This document shows, piece after piece, positions 1 through 10,695 of a DNA stretch of 64,000 nucleotides (the first letter of the stretch is position 1; every line of letters begins with the position of its first letter). Location of the stretch: contig CM033752.1 of assembly GCA_019671005.1 (NCBI GenBank), positions 12,710,001 to 12,774,000 on the forward strand, in the 5' to 3' direction. The position numbers and the translations under genes were made by a program. The stretch is from Hibiscus mutabilis (Eukaryota > Streptophyta > Magnoliopsida > Malvales > Malvaceae). The notes under the pieces were generated by a model. It was not told the DNA's origin and made no database searches. It saw nothing but the letters and a program-made list of their open reading frames with translations.

Positions 1-157
1 TATTCACGTCGCAAGTAATAAAGTGTATGAGTATCGAGTATCGTCTCCACAGGGATTGGTTTGGGCCACTTTGCTTTAGTTATCGCACTGTGAAAATAAA
101 AACACAATTGATAATAGAGGTTTTAATTAACGAGAAAACTAAGAGCAATAAACTTAA
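1..157 (-). mobile_element. Athila-type LTR fragment (third Athila copy)
   Basis: Collinear with the early part of the Athila-1 LTR (about 8384-8530): both carry CACGTCGCAAGT, then TCCACAGGGATTGGT, then GCACTGT followed by A-rich sequence, then a TTTTAAYTAAC block. It stops abruptly near 157, where protease code of element A begins, so it is a broken end and not a true LTR terminus. The rest lies outside the window. Orientation follows the homologous LTR of the minus-strand element. Confidence 0.65.
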
Positions 158-410
158 TCCCTTGAATTTCTAAAGGGCAATTCTTAAATATTCTAGTCAC
201 TCGAGCACTGTGTCCAAGAGGATTTTTAGCAATCACATCACTAAATATTTTCTCCATAGGAATCTTTCTTTGCTCTACAATTTTAGTGCTAATGTATGAA
301 CGAGTCAAACTCGGATCAATCAAATTAAATACTGGTTCACCTAATAGTCGGAGTGTACCTACAATAATGTGTGAGTGATGCTTTTCTTCATCCGTACAAA
401 TGTTGTACAC
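158..410 (-). pseudogene. Retropepsin (aspartic protease) fragment, element A
   Basis: Translation gives the N-terminal half of a gypsy protease, including LGEPVFNLIDPSLTRSYIS and CPLEIQG. Functional relatives have D-S/P-G-S-T-H-S-Y-I at the active site (compare 63822-63845 in this window). Here the Asp is present, but the Gly and Ser of the triad are changed to Ser-Leu, so the site would not work. Homology ends at 158 at the junction with Athila LTR sequence, before the ILGMDWL motif of the C-terminal half. This is a dead fragment. Confidence 0.75.
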
Positions 411-411
411 T

Positions 412-1594
412 CGAGCTGGGGTTCTAAATTCTCTGTTTGATGCAACTTTAGAGGCTCCCTGAGTCGATGTCCTGTGTTGACCACAACCTTAACCTCAGGG
501 ATAAATACCTACGGATTTTTTAGATTGGTTTAATTTCTTTACCTGCTCCTATGGGCAATCTCTAATAAAGTGACCAGTGCTACCACATCTGAAGCAACCT
601 CCTGAACTCACACGACAAACTCCCAAATGCTGTTTTCAACAAGTTTCACACTCTGGAAACAAAGGCCTCCTCGACTCGGCAGCTAAAGTCTGAGCACCTT
701 GCCATTTCTTTGCTGAAGGATTCTTTCGAGTGAATCCTGACTCATATCTACCTTGCTATCGATTACCTTTACCTCGTTTAGACTGTGTCGAGGCAAAAGT
801 CTCACCAGACCTCTTAAAAGCTCGAGAAGGCTAAGCTTTGACTTGTTCTATATAGGCTCTTTCCATAGCCTTCGCTCTATTCACAGCTTCTTGGAAGTTT
901 GAAAGATTCATACCCAATAAAATCTCATTGGGCCTTGGGTGTAGCTTTTCTATAAACCACTGACATCGGGACTTTTTGGTCGACATTAACTTAGCTGCAT
1001 ACCGACTCAAACTATTAAAATCTAACTCGTACTCATAGATAGTATGAGTATCTTGTTTAAGATCCAGGAATAGTTGCAGCATTTCTCCTTTAAATTGTTC
1101 CCCAATATACTTAGCCTCGAATGCCTCTTGGAAAAATGTCCAATTTACGTCATCAACAGGTACTAACACCATGGCATTAGAACACCAAATACGAGCATGT
1201 CCTTTCAATAAGGAAACAACTCCTTCCAACTTCTCTGTGTTGGAGCACCCAAGCCCTTCCATAAAATCTTAAGATCATTCAACCACAAATCGGCATCCAT
1301 CAGCCCATCTTCTCTGTGAAATTTTGGGGCTCCAAGCTTTTTAAGTTCCTTAGTTGTTGATGCCTTTTCAGGCACAGGTGCCAGAGCCGGTACTGGGGGC
1401 TGAAATTTGTTTACCATAGCTTTAAGAGCTTGCACTAATGCCCCATACTCTTTTGCGGGAGCTCGTTGCTGCACTGGTGGGTCAGCTGGGGCAGGAGCAG
1501 GAGGTAGAGCCTGCAGTACATTGTTACTCCCACTTTGCACCTCCTCATGTTCCCCTCGATCTACCGCCTGTCGTGACTCAGCAGTATTCGACAT
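412..1594 (-). pseudogene. Gag (retrotransposon capsid + zinc knuckle), element A
   Basis: The minus strand encodes an Ala/Pro-rich N-terminus (1594 downward, beginning MSNTAESRQAV), then a retrotransposon gag capsid domain (about 831-1330). That domain carries the conserved order ADLWLNDL, EKLEGVVSLLKGHARIW, TFFQEAFEAKYIGEQ and EYELDFNSLSRYA. A CCHC zinc knuckle lies at 555-596. The two halves are in different frames and join near 1258-1262, so there is one frameshift inside the capsid domain. Stops follow at about 830 and again just before and after the knuckle. The protein would have packaged element RNA into virus-like particles. The start ATG at 1592-1594 is the only one that covers the whole N-terminus. 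Confidence 0.85.
555..596 (-). other. CCHC zinc knuckle of gag, element A
   Basis: Reads C-F-R-C-G-S-T-G-H-F-I-R-D-C on the minus strand, a perfect CX2CX4HX4C nucleocapsid motif. It remains intact although an in-frame stop follows one codon later. Confidence 0.85.
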
Positions 1595-1742
1595 TATTCA
1601 ATACTATGGTAACCTATTCAAACATAAGGAGCAAAACCAAGTTACACCGATAGTACATCAATAATATTGACATCCTAGGGGCATGTACTTAATAATAAAT
1701 CATTTTGACACGGTTTAACCTCCAGAATCACCTAAACCTCTA

Positions 1743-1754
1743 GCTCTGATACCA
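1743..1754 (-). other. Primer binding site (initiator Met tRNA), element A
   Basis: The minus strand reads TGGTATCAGAGC, the standard 12-nt complement to the 3' end of plant initiator Met tRNA, five bases inside the LTR end. It fixes the direction of element A and the inner edge of its 5' LTR. Confidence 0.92.
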
Positions 1755-1759
1755 ATAAA

Positions 1760-4387
1760 TGTAACACCCTTAATGATACTCATAGACCGAATATACACTA
1801 AAGATGTTACTGGATTATTAAGAAAACTTGACAAATTTTTTTTTACCAAACTTTATCCTGATGTTTAACCCTTCTATGTGTTTAATTCGAAAACTACATC
1901 GATCTATAGCAGGTAGTCTCAACCCTGAAATACTTTATATGATTATAAATATGTTCTTGAAATTAAAATACTATTTAGAGTGAAATCTAGGTACCCTGCC
2001 TAGATCCTTTCTCGATTTTAAAATTTATTACGTCATTAGGGTTAAACAATATTTAATTGTGTCATAATTTATAACCATTTATAATAAACCATAAACTAAG
2101 TCCACACATTCGTAATAATACATATTTTTTAAACTTACACACATATGTGTACATGCCCACTAGACATCAAAATTATAACTTAAAATGTACATACCGTGAG
2201 CTACTATTATAACTTGATTTTTCAAAACTCTGCTCCTTCTTGCTACTCTACTTCGGAGAACCTACGTGTGAAATAAACACACGCTAAGTACGAACTTAAT
2301 GAGGCATAATTTCATTTAACCAACATAAAGTAAAATAATAATACTTATCTCAAGTTATCTTACAAAGTTCTCAACCTAAAGTAGGATAGTACTATCAAGG
2401 TTCCAAAACTTTATCATCATAAAGTAAGTCATATATATATATGATATAATTCACATAAATAACATGATTCATATATATAGCATGATTCCTATACATAGCA
2501 TAATTCATATTCATGTCATGATCTATTTGTATAACATATTTCTTATACATAACATATCTTACTTGCATGACATGATTCTCAAACATAACATATTTCACTT
2601 ATGTGATATCATACGTGTACATAACATGATTCCCTTACGTAACATATTTCTTATACATAACATGATTTATTTATCATTGCCCAAAGTACACTATATGAGA
2701 CCGAGGTACGCGAGTCATCTTTAAATGACACCGTAGTGTCAAACATAACATAAAGATGAGTACGTACTCGGGGACGCTCTTTGCTCCCCATAAACTTATT
2801 CACTTAATTCTAACATCCTTATACATTTTTCCTCTAACTTCCAAACTTATTCACTTTAGTCCCTAACCAACTTTCTTTTTGAATTAGCCCCCTTATTATT
2901 TCTTTCTTGATGTTTCAATCCCTCAACTTTCATAACGTGCTTAAATCTTCAATTCTATCAAATTTCCACAATTTCAAGACAATCCCTAACTTCTACTAAA
3001 TTGCTGAATTGGTTCTTGAATTTCTAAAAAAAATCATTTTGGTCCCTAATCACCAATTCAAGCCACTTTCATCATAATTCAATGATTCCAATGCTAAAAT
3101 AATTTTTACAATAATTTCCCCTAATTTTTCCAAAATTTCGAAATGGTTCTTAAATTTACAAAGTGGGAAATTATTTAACATATCATCAAAATAAGTCTCC
3201 TAATATCATAATTCAATCAATTCCATCCTCAAATTAACTTCCTAACCAAATCCCCCAAATTTTAGGGTTAGGGTTTATGTCTTCTAACATCAAATTTATC
3301 CAAAATCAACCTTAATTCCATATCAAAATCATCATTTCTACTACCTACCATTCTAATTGCATCATAAATTTCAACATCCATCATCAATCTTCATTCAAGA
3401 CACAACTTATATTAAACTTTTCCATGAAAAAATACTATCAAAATGAAGAGCTTGAAGTGTAGAATAATTTACCTAATTAAAACTTGCTTGAAACTAGCCT
3501 TGATTTCTTCAAAATTGGCTTGAAAGTTGAAAATTTTTCTTTTCTCTTCTTTCTTGTAACTTTCGAACAGCAGCTGATGGTAGAGATGCTTTTTTTATCA
3601 TCTCTTAACATATTTAATTCATGTGTAAGATTAAATGAATTTAAATTTCATTTAAATAGTGAAATTACCTTTTTGCCCTTTTATTATAATGGATGTGATT
3701 TAATCTCATAGAATCAATGGCTATGATTAATCCATGTATATATCTTCATCCCAAAATTGCCCTCAAAGTTTCAAAATATTTCAAAAATTCCATCCATGGC
3801 AAATGTCCAATTTGCCCTCCAACTATACTTTATTTACAACTAGTCTTGAAAATTGCCATTCCATCACCATCTAACTAAATATAGTTAGAATCCAACCAAA
3901 AGTAATAAAATACTCATAAAATAGTATTTTATGAGTTTCCCATGATTTCTTGAAACCGTCTTTAAAATTTTAGTTCGATCTGATATACCGATAACTACCG
4001 GGAAATTTTATCGGATGCTTTTTCTCTTAGAAATCTTATCCCCACAATCCATCTCGAACATTGTTAACTTAAAATAAATCCTTTTTATCAATCAAAATAT
4101 TAAATATGGGGCCTTCCCATATGATCACCCATCCTTGTATTACTCTGGTTTGAGCACGCTTAACGATTTTCATTTGATCCAAAAATACTAATAATACAAG
4201 CCTCGTACAAAAAATCCGAGTAACACGGGAATGCCACTCTTGGGGTGAACTATTCATTTACGGGGTTAACTTACATAACTTTTGGAAATTACACATTAGT
4301 CCCTAAATTTTTCCAAGTTCACACTTTTACCCCCTAAACTTTTAAAAATTTCAATTTGGTCACTAGTCCAAAAATTGGGATATTAAA
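1760..4387 (-). repeat. 5' LTR of element A
   Basis: Read on the plus strand it begins TGTAACACCC at 1760 and ends GGGATATTAAA near 4387; the last bases are mutated from TTACA, judging by the matching LTRs at 48139 and 53707. Length is about 2.6 kb against about 4.0 kb for the related LTRs at 44-59 kb, so it carries large internal differences. It holds no genes. It contains an AT-rich short-period repeat (2405-2680) and stretches resembling the other copies around 3770-3850 and 4070-4380. Confidence 0.85.
2405..2680. repeat. AT-rich ~20-22 bp imperfect tandem repeat
   Basis: Repeated words such as CATGATTC and TATACATAACAT recur about every 20 bases (for example near 2464, 2484, 2517, 2570, 2627 and 2659). 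The short reading frames on both strands here (Met/Ile/Tyr/His-rich) are by-products of this repeat. It lies inside the element A LTR. Confidence 0.7.
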
Positions 4388-5852
4388 TTTTTTAAAGGTG
4401 ACTAAATTGTAAAGGATCAAATTCTTAGAATCCTTAAGGAGCTATTTTACAAAGTTTTTGTTGGTGGTTACTCCCTTCAAGTAAGACTTTTTAACATGTG
4501 TTTTTAAAGGTAATTAAAAGGGATTTTGTTAATAAAAGTTAGGTATTAGTTTTAAAAAAATTGACGTAAACTTTTCTCTCAACTTTTTTTCTGCCAAATA
4601 CTCTTGTTTTCATCAAATCTCAGAGGTGAGAGATCTTTTTACTTGGATACTTGATTTGTAATTGATTCTTTACCTTTGATCTACAAAACCTCATTGAAAT
4701 CTTGTGTTTTTCTAGCTTTAATCAATCAATTGAGGGAGAAATCACACAATAGAGGTAAGGTTCATTCTTCTCCTGTATTGATGGTTCTTTACTGATATTC
4801 CCAAGTATTTGATCCTTGATTTGTAATTTTTAATCTGATTTTATGTATTTACAATGATTAATTGATTTAATTGGGTTTAATTGATGAAATTGTGGAAATT
4901 TCATATTGGATCTATTTTCCAATATTGAGAATTGATTTTAAACATATATTTAATGATTTATAATGTTGATAAGTCATTTTTAACATTGGAATCCTGAAAC
5001 TCCTTGAATCCTTGATTATTAGGTTGTTAGATTTGTGTTTTTGTGTTGTGGTGGTTGTGTAGTTGCTTGAAGTAAAAGGATGTTGGGAAAGGGTTTTTAG
5101 ATGTTAATTAAGGATGTTTCTTGGGTTGAATTGTTATATTATGGCTGGGTTGAGTTTTTGAAGTGTTTGAGGATGATTTTGATATGTTTATGATGGTTTT
5201 TGAGTGGGCAACTTGAGGGTTGTGGGTAATTGCTTGTTGGCAATGGTTTGAATGCATAATGATGCATTTGCCCTCTGGTTTTATGTGGTTAAAACATGGG
5301 ATAATCAAGGCGACAAAGCTTGTCGTTGTTTGTTACTTGCTGGGAGATCAATTCGTGTTGGCAAGCAAGGCGAGGTGTATCGGTGAGTGAAAACTGGTTT
5401 AAACGCCTTTCAAAGGTTTAATAAAGGTTGTTGGAAGTTTAGGGTATGTGTGAAACACTTACCTAAGCTCAGAAGTAAGTTTCCCTTATTTGTTCTTGAT
5501 TATCGGTTTGGATATGAGCATGTTGATTTCGTGTTTAGGTGTTAAACATGATTTGATTTACTTACTGGAAATGCATGATTTTAAGTACATGCACAAGGGT
5601 TTAAAAGTATATGAAATGCTAGTGAGCATTGGTTTTCATTCCAGTTGGGAATGGTGTTATTGCTTTGGCAATGTGATTTTCATATGTGGTGATTTTGTGT
5701 AATGCATTGTAAAACAGTGAATAAATGGTTTTATAAATGATATATTGGCTATGTGACAAGATGAGAAAACAATCGGATATAATTGGCATACCATAGGATC
5801 TAAGTGCACAATAAAACATGAACAAAATTAATCGTGGCCATGGGTCCTTGAG

Positions 5853-6034
5853 GTATGGCGGTTTAACAAGGCCACTCGGATTGTAGGGACATCATTTGGG
5901 ACATGAGGTTTAACAAGGCAACCCAAATTGATGGAGATCTTACGGTTTAACTAGGCAAGGTCAGTAAACTTGCGGTTTAACTAGGCAAGGGTGGTAAAAC
6001 TCGCGGTTTAACTAGGCGAGGTTGTCAAATCCGA
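5853..6034. repeat. 30-bp tandem repeat in L1
   Basis: The word CGGTTTAACTAGGC starts at 5943, 5973 and 6004 (period 30-31). Two more diverged copies lie upstream, near 5858 and 5906, with GGTTTAACAAGGC. The corresponding part of the D and E LTRs (about 21960-22150 and 60550-60660) has a different repeat with GTCGAGGGGTTA-like words, so the segment is fast-changing. Confidence 0.8.
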
Positions 6035-6111
6035 TATGTATGGATAGAGGGTATTCTATTCAGGGTCACTATAAATGCCAATATATGTGAATGTTCATGT
6101 GTTGAACCTAT

Positions 6112-6205
6112 TTTAGTGCTTTGGGATTTAAGCATGGTTTATGATTTAATGCTTTGGGATTTAAGCATGGGTTATGGTTTAATGCTTTCTGACCTAAGCA
6201 TGGAA
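6112..6205. repeat. 33-bp tandem repeat in L1
   Basis: Three copies of a unit containing GCTTTGGGATTTAAGCATGG start at 6118, 6151 and 6184. The third copy is diverged. Confidence 0.85.
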
Positions 6206-6944
6206 TTTGTATATGATGTTGCATAAGGATTGTTATGCATGTCTTGGTTGGAGATAAGGAAAAATGCTTTGGGTTGTTAACCATGTTTTGGGAACAAGTG
6301 GTTTGGTTTTCAAATGGTTTTAATTGCATCACTGCTTCATGAGCATCCTCACTAAGCATGTGTGCTTACGCTCTCTTTTTCCTAATGATGCAGAGCATTG
6401 AAGTTTGGGGGCTACAAAGGAAAGGTTTTAAGCGATCCAAGACAAGGACTACTTTGAGTATGAACTCGGTTTATGTTTCCGGTTAATAGGGCAATGTGTT
6501 CGCCATATTTTTGGGATTTGTAATTCTGTTTTCCCATGGTTTTTAAGCATGTGAAGTGCTGGATTTTATGATTGGTTTGATATTGTTGAACTTGTGTAGA
6601 CCCTTGCTTATAATGATGCTAGGAGAGTGCTTAGGAATGCATCTAGTTAATTTGGAATGGTTGCCATGTTTTGATGATTCAGGCAAGTTTGTTCTGATGC
6701 TTTAGATGTGTAAGCATGATGAGTATGCCTTAAAAGTGCCTAATGTGAGTTTTGGTTGTTTGGTAGAATGATATTAGGAAGCATGCCTATAGAATATCTT
6801 GGGGTGTATGAATGCCATGTAATTTTGTTGGTTCTGTGTTGTTTGGTTAGGAATGTATCCTAGTATTGTTGTATAAGTGTTTGAAGCATGTTAGAGCGTT
6901 TTGGTTATCGTTAAAGTGTGTTTAGAAAATAATTTGGGACATTA

Positions 6945-7225
6945 CAAGTCCAAGCATACCGGTACAGGTGACCCTGTTTTGGTACGAGTAAGTCATTTCA
7001 GGCTTAGCGTGCCGGTACACAGGCAAGCATTTCGGTACGAGCCTAGGTAAATTTGGCCAGCGTTTCGGTATTCGAGAGGGTGTTTCGATACGACATAGGG
7101 ATTTTATGAAGGGCGTTTCAATACGAGTGGGAGTATCAGAACAAGTTTTAGCTACTGGAATCTGGGTTTTGGAAATTTTTAAGGCATACCGAAACAACTT
7201 CTAGCATACCGGTACGACTGCAGTT
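6945..7225. repeat. GTACCGGTAC near-palindrome cluster, L1
   Basis: About a dozen variants of TACCGGTAC, TTTCGGTACGAG and TTTCGATACGA are spaced 15-30 bases apart just upstream of the LTR end. The same cluster is present in the other Tekay LTRs of the window at matching positions. Confidence 0.75.
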
Positions 7226-7788
7226 AATTATGTTATTTTGGAATATTTGGAAGTTTTTGTTTCTTTCATTTTAGCCCCTGAGTTTTGTGAATGCAATTGT
7301 ATGAGTTTGGATGATCGTTTTGACCTGAAATTTGACGTGTAAGCATATAATTGGACTAATTGAGGATTGGTAACTTTAATTTCAGTTTTAGTCCTTAAAG
7401 TTATCAGATTTGCATTTTATTCCATAAAAGGTATGTTTTGCAATTGGTTGCCTTTCTGTTGTCTGATTCCTTTGTAAATTCATACGCTGCAACTATGTAC
7501 ACTTAGGTTTAATAATATGCATCTAGACAAGATAAAAAGAAACAAAATGGACCAGTTTTTGAAATCTTTATCCGGTTTGCTTCGGCAAACCTAATGTAGT
7601 TCTCTCTGTTTAGTCGGGCGTCTAGACCGGGTTGAGGGGGTTACATGGGTTACAAGGGAGAGTTGGTTCCTCATGGCTAGTACGTCTGGCCATGCACTGG
7701 AACTTACCTAAAAACTAAAAACAAAAACTAAATGAAAATAAAATAAAATAAAATCTTAAGCACAATTACAATGTAATTATCAATTTCC

Positions 7789-7808
7789 AATCCCTGACAA
7801 CTGTGCCA
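7789..7808 (-). other. Primer binding site (Asp tRNA-like), Athila-2
   Basis: The minus strand reads TGGCACAGTTGTCAGGGATT, a mutated form of the TGGCGCCGTTGCCGGGGATT site that Athila elements use, placed six bases inside the LTR end as in Athila-1. Confidence 0.75.
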
Positions 7809-8334
7809 AAAACTTGATGCATGGTAAATAGTATACAATTTAGAGTAAGTATACTCATCGATCAAGTAATAAAGTGATTAAGTAGAGTGCCAAACCCATA
7901 AGGATTAGATCGATAAGTATGAAGCGATCATACTTAAGAGCTGTTGAGAAAGTATTGGTTTGATGGTGAATTATCAAAACTAAATGAAAATAAAGTAAAG
8001 TAGCTTTGATCAAGACAAAAAAATGTTGCTGCAAATCTTTCGATAATTATGGAAGGTGGGATTATTGCCTACGAATTATGCTTGATTACTTATTCGAATG
8101 CTATAGCGCTGGCTATACATGTCTGCATAAACCAATTAAGATCTTTATCTACTTGACAAGATTTTCTAATGAACTTCTGACTCTCTCGATGGCTAAAAGT
8201 TGATAACAATGAAGCTACGGTAATACATCTCTGCGTGAACCCTAACAACTCTATTATCTACGCAGGTTCTCCTTATTAGTCGTTGAAACCCTAAACTTAT
8301 GTCTAAGCCAAATTAAGACTAAGTTAACAACTTA

Positions 8335-8339
8335 GCCTC
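8335..8339. other. Target site duplication, left copy (Athila-1)
   Basis: GCCTC immediately before the TG of the Athila-1 LTR, matched exactly by GCCTC at 20092-20096. Confidence 0.92.
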
Positions 8340-9833
8340 TGTTGCGCATAATAAGTGCTCCGCAATTGTGCAAGTGTACACGTCGCAAGTTATAGTATAA
8401 AACATATCGTGTCCACAGGGATTGGTGCCACTTCAAGAATCTAATCTCTTGCACTGTAAAAAGTAAAAGAACACAAGTAGGAGATTGTAGGAGTTTTAAC
8501 TAACAACTAAACTAAGAAAGCAACTAAGTAAAAGAAGATGTAATTAAATGAGAGAGAATAGGCCATGTTATCGTGAGTTGTGGTGTGATAGCCTATTGGA
8601 TCATCTTGGTAAAAGAGTGCAAGGGCAACTCAGTTGCCGTGGCAACTTGCACAGTGGGGTTGCCTTGGCAACTAATCGCTGGTTGCCTGGGCGACTAGCT
8701 GGGCAACTACTTGGGCGGCTGGGCAGCAACTTCAAGGTTCGGCGGAGCGTTCTTCAATGGTTTCTTCTTATCCCTAACTTGAAACTCTAGCTATTTGTGC
8801 ATGCCTTGATAATACATCCCTGCGTGAATCAAGGGTGAACAACAACCAATCTTGCGCTCCTCTTAGCCGTTGAAATCCTTAACTTATTCCTAAGCCGGAT
8901 TAATCTTCACCATCAATAGATTGAATAAAGACCATACTCATTCGTTTCTTGAATCTAACTCTCCTAATATTAGATAAATAGATGAAGTTACGAGATCCTC
9001 TCCCAGTTCACTTACAAACAAGAATAAGAACCAAGAATAAGTAAACCATGAATTGAAAAGTGCAAACTCTTATTACCTAAACAAAATCCAATTGTTTCTC
9101 ACAACCACAAAACACAATAACCTTAGCCAAATAGATTTAGTTCATGGCTAGGTTCCAAAGAAACACAAGATAAAGAATTCCTAGCATAAACCTAATTGAA
9201 AAAGAAAGAAAAAGATGAAGAATGGATGGAGCTTTGTCGAAATCTCCCTTGCCCTTGATCTTGTCAAAAATTCTCTCTTCTCTCCCCCTTGGAGTTGACG
9301 GCATGGCCTTCAATTTATAGGGCTAGGTCAAAGTCTTTTTTTGAGAAGGAAGTTAAGTTGGAATTAAATTATCTTTAAAGAATATAATTCTTTATTATAT
9401 TTAAATTCCTTATAGAACTTCTCCTATCTTCTTGGGATATAATTTCTTTTTGACCTCTTCATGGAAATCAAACTCCTTTGGGATTTAGCTTTGCTCTAGT
9501 CATCTTGGGCTTATCTAGTCATCGATTTTGAGTACCATATCATCTTATTCCTTGTCAAAAATTGCCCTAGCAACTAGCTCGACATCTCATTCATGCATTG
9601 CCCTGACAACTGGTTCTAGCCTTGCTTTGGCAAGTGATTCTGCACATACACACAAAACACACCAAAGCAGCATCTTTTCCCACAAACATCACCAAGTTAT
9701 GTAATAAAGCTCAACGATGGAAAGAAACATGAATTAATGCTTGAATGGATAATTATGCAACTAATATGAGCCTAAGTCTAACAATAATATGAGTAAAAAG
9801 GGTAATAGAAATAGTACTTTTGAACACTTACCA
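8340..9833 (-). repeat. 3' LTR of Athila-1
   Basis: In plus orientation it runs from TGTTGCGC to CACTTACCA, 1494 bp, nearly collinear with 18597-20091. It contains several GTTGCC/GGCAAC palindromic words (8633-8712, 9555-9630) and blocks shared with the Athila-2 LTR (8808-8833 and 8855-8906). No coding potential of its own. Confidence 0.95.
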
Positions 9834-9846
9834 CACCCCTAAACTC
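9834..9846 (-). other. Polypurine tract of Athila-1
   Basis: The minus strand reads GAGTTTAGGGGTG directly before the 3' LTR start (TGGTAAGTG), the place where plus-strand DNA synthesis would be primed. Confidence 0.7.
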
Positions 9847-10610
9847 GAACTATTGCTTGTCCTCAAGCAATGTAAACTGATAATTACCCACCAAGACTTC
9901 AATTTTCACAAACTTAACTTTGAACTTGATTTCAATTCTCAGAACCGGGGCACAAAGTATGATTAGCTTTTCATTTTCGGAAAACTTAGGAGTTACTCGG
10001 AATCAAACTATGATGCTTGTGAGTGTGTGAGGAGTTGTGTGCAAGTTGATTTTTCAAATTCTATGCAAACAAGAGGTTTTCAAATTACTTCATTGGGTTC
10101 TTTTAACATGTTTTAACTAGAGCCGGTTTCGGGCACCTCTAGTGTTTTGTTTTTAGTTTTCATAAGTTAATTAATTTATTCGACTAGAGCCAATTTTGGG
10201 CACCTCTAGCGATCAATTTTTAGCACATACTAGAGCCAATTTTGGGCACCTCTAGTGACCAATTTTTAGCACATACTAGAGCCAATTTCGGGCACCTCTA
10301 GCATTCATCCAATTTTTATTCTAATCCCCCATTTTTTTAACTATCAACCTAAGTTCGCTAGAATTCCTTAAATCAATCAAGCCACAATAGTGTTTCATCA
10401 AGTTTAGCATCATAGTATGATTCTAAGTGTTTCCATGTTTATCCTAGAATAAAAATTCTATCAATTGAGTGCATTGGCAAAGTCATAATCGGATATTCAT
10501 CAAATCTAGGCAATTCTTGTTCCGACTGAAGGCATGGCAAGCAATTTATGTATCCTAAATGCAATACTTAAGATGAATGCAACTAAACATGGTAACTAAC
10601 TAATAACAAT
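9847..10610 (-). other. Athila-1 3' non-coding region
   Basis: About 760 bp between the two polypurine-like tracts with no credible reading frame. It holds the 46-bp tandem repeat (10117-10308). Otherwise AT-rich and unremarkable. Confidence 0.7.
10117..10308. repeat. 46-bp tandem repeat with CTAGAG...CTCTAG inverted ends
   Basis: Units beginning CTAGAGCCAATTT start at 10184, 10230 and 10276 (exact period 46); a diverged copy starts at 10117. Each unit contains CTAGAGCC and GGCACCTCTAG, so each could fold as a short hairpin. Confidence 0.88.
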
Positions 10611-10622
10611 CCCCCCAAACTC
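10611..10622 (-). other. Second polypurine-like tract in Athila-1
   Basis: The minus strand reads GTTTGGGGGGATT. It is preceded by a context (CTCGA...TTGTCCTCAA on the plus strand, 10619-10645) closely similar to that of the true tract at 9834, as if the tract and its flank were duplicated about 780 bp apart, right after the third ORF. Confidence 0.55.
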
Positions 10623-10695
10623 GAGCGAGGTATTGTCCTCAATTCAAGAAATAAAGAAAAATAAAAATAAAGAAAAGTAAAATGCAAACGAGGAC

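Larger units (their letters stand above)
158..4387 (-). mobile_element. Truncated Ty3/gypsy chromovirus A (PR-gag-PBS-5' LTR)
   Basis: On the minus strand the order is 5' LTR (1760-4387), initiator-Met primer site (1743-1754), gag (about 540-1594) and the start of protease (158-410). The element is cut at 157 by unrelated Athila LTR sequence, so RT, integrase and the 3' LTR are missing. Its LTR ends, 5' leader and primer region match the tandem block at 44-59 kb, so A is a protein-coding relative of that non-autonomous family. It probably inserted into the LTR fragment to its right, because that LTR starts about 240 bp inside the family consensus exactly where A ends. The left target duplication cannot be seen. 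Confidence 0.8.
4388..7645 (+). repeat. Tekay-type LTR fragment L1
   Basis: Homologous along its length to the LTR of element E (43931-44132 then 59381-62290): shared blocks include the CTTAGAATCCTTAAGG segment, CAATTGAGGGAGAAATC and the end GAGGGGGTTACA. The first ~240 bp are missing because element A abuts it. It ends precisely at TTACA (7645), and the next base is already Athila-2 gag code, so it is probably a solo or 3' LTR inserted into that gag. It contains the 30-bp and 33-bp tandem repeats and a GTACCGGTAC cluster. No gene is present. Confidence 0.8.
7646..8339 (-). mobile_element. Athila-2: gag start, primer site and first half of 5' LTR
   Basis: On the minus strand: LTR from 8339 down to 7815, primer site at 7789-7808, leader, then a gag start at 7691-7693 (MARRTSHEEPTLPCNP, 16 codons) cut at 7646 by LTR L1. 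The leader has a short AAAAT-type run at about 7735-7754. The LTR continues after the Athila-1 insertion at 20097-20432. It is clearly a different Athila family from Athila-1, but shares conserved LTR blocks with it. The rest of the element is missing from the window. Confidence 0.75.

Noticed and set aside
1743..1754. tRNA gene at the TGGTATCAGAGC sites
   Set aside because: Only the 12-nt 3'-end complement is present, placed next to LTR ends; these are primer sites and have no cloverleaf.
2395..2724. Met/His/Tyr/Ile-rich open frames on both strands
   Set aside because: By-products of the ~20-22 bp AT-rich tandem repeat in the element A LTR.
3261..3277. TTTAGGGTTAGGGTTTATG as an interstitial telomere repeat
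   Set aside because: Only about two imperfect units in an AT-rich LTR; too short to mean telomeric DNA.
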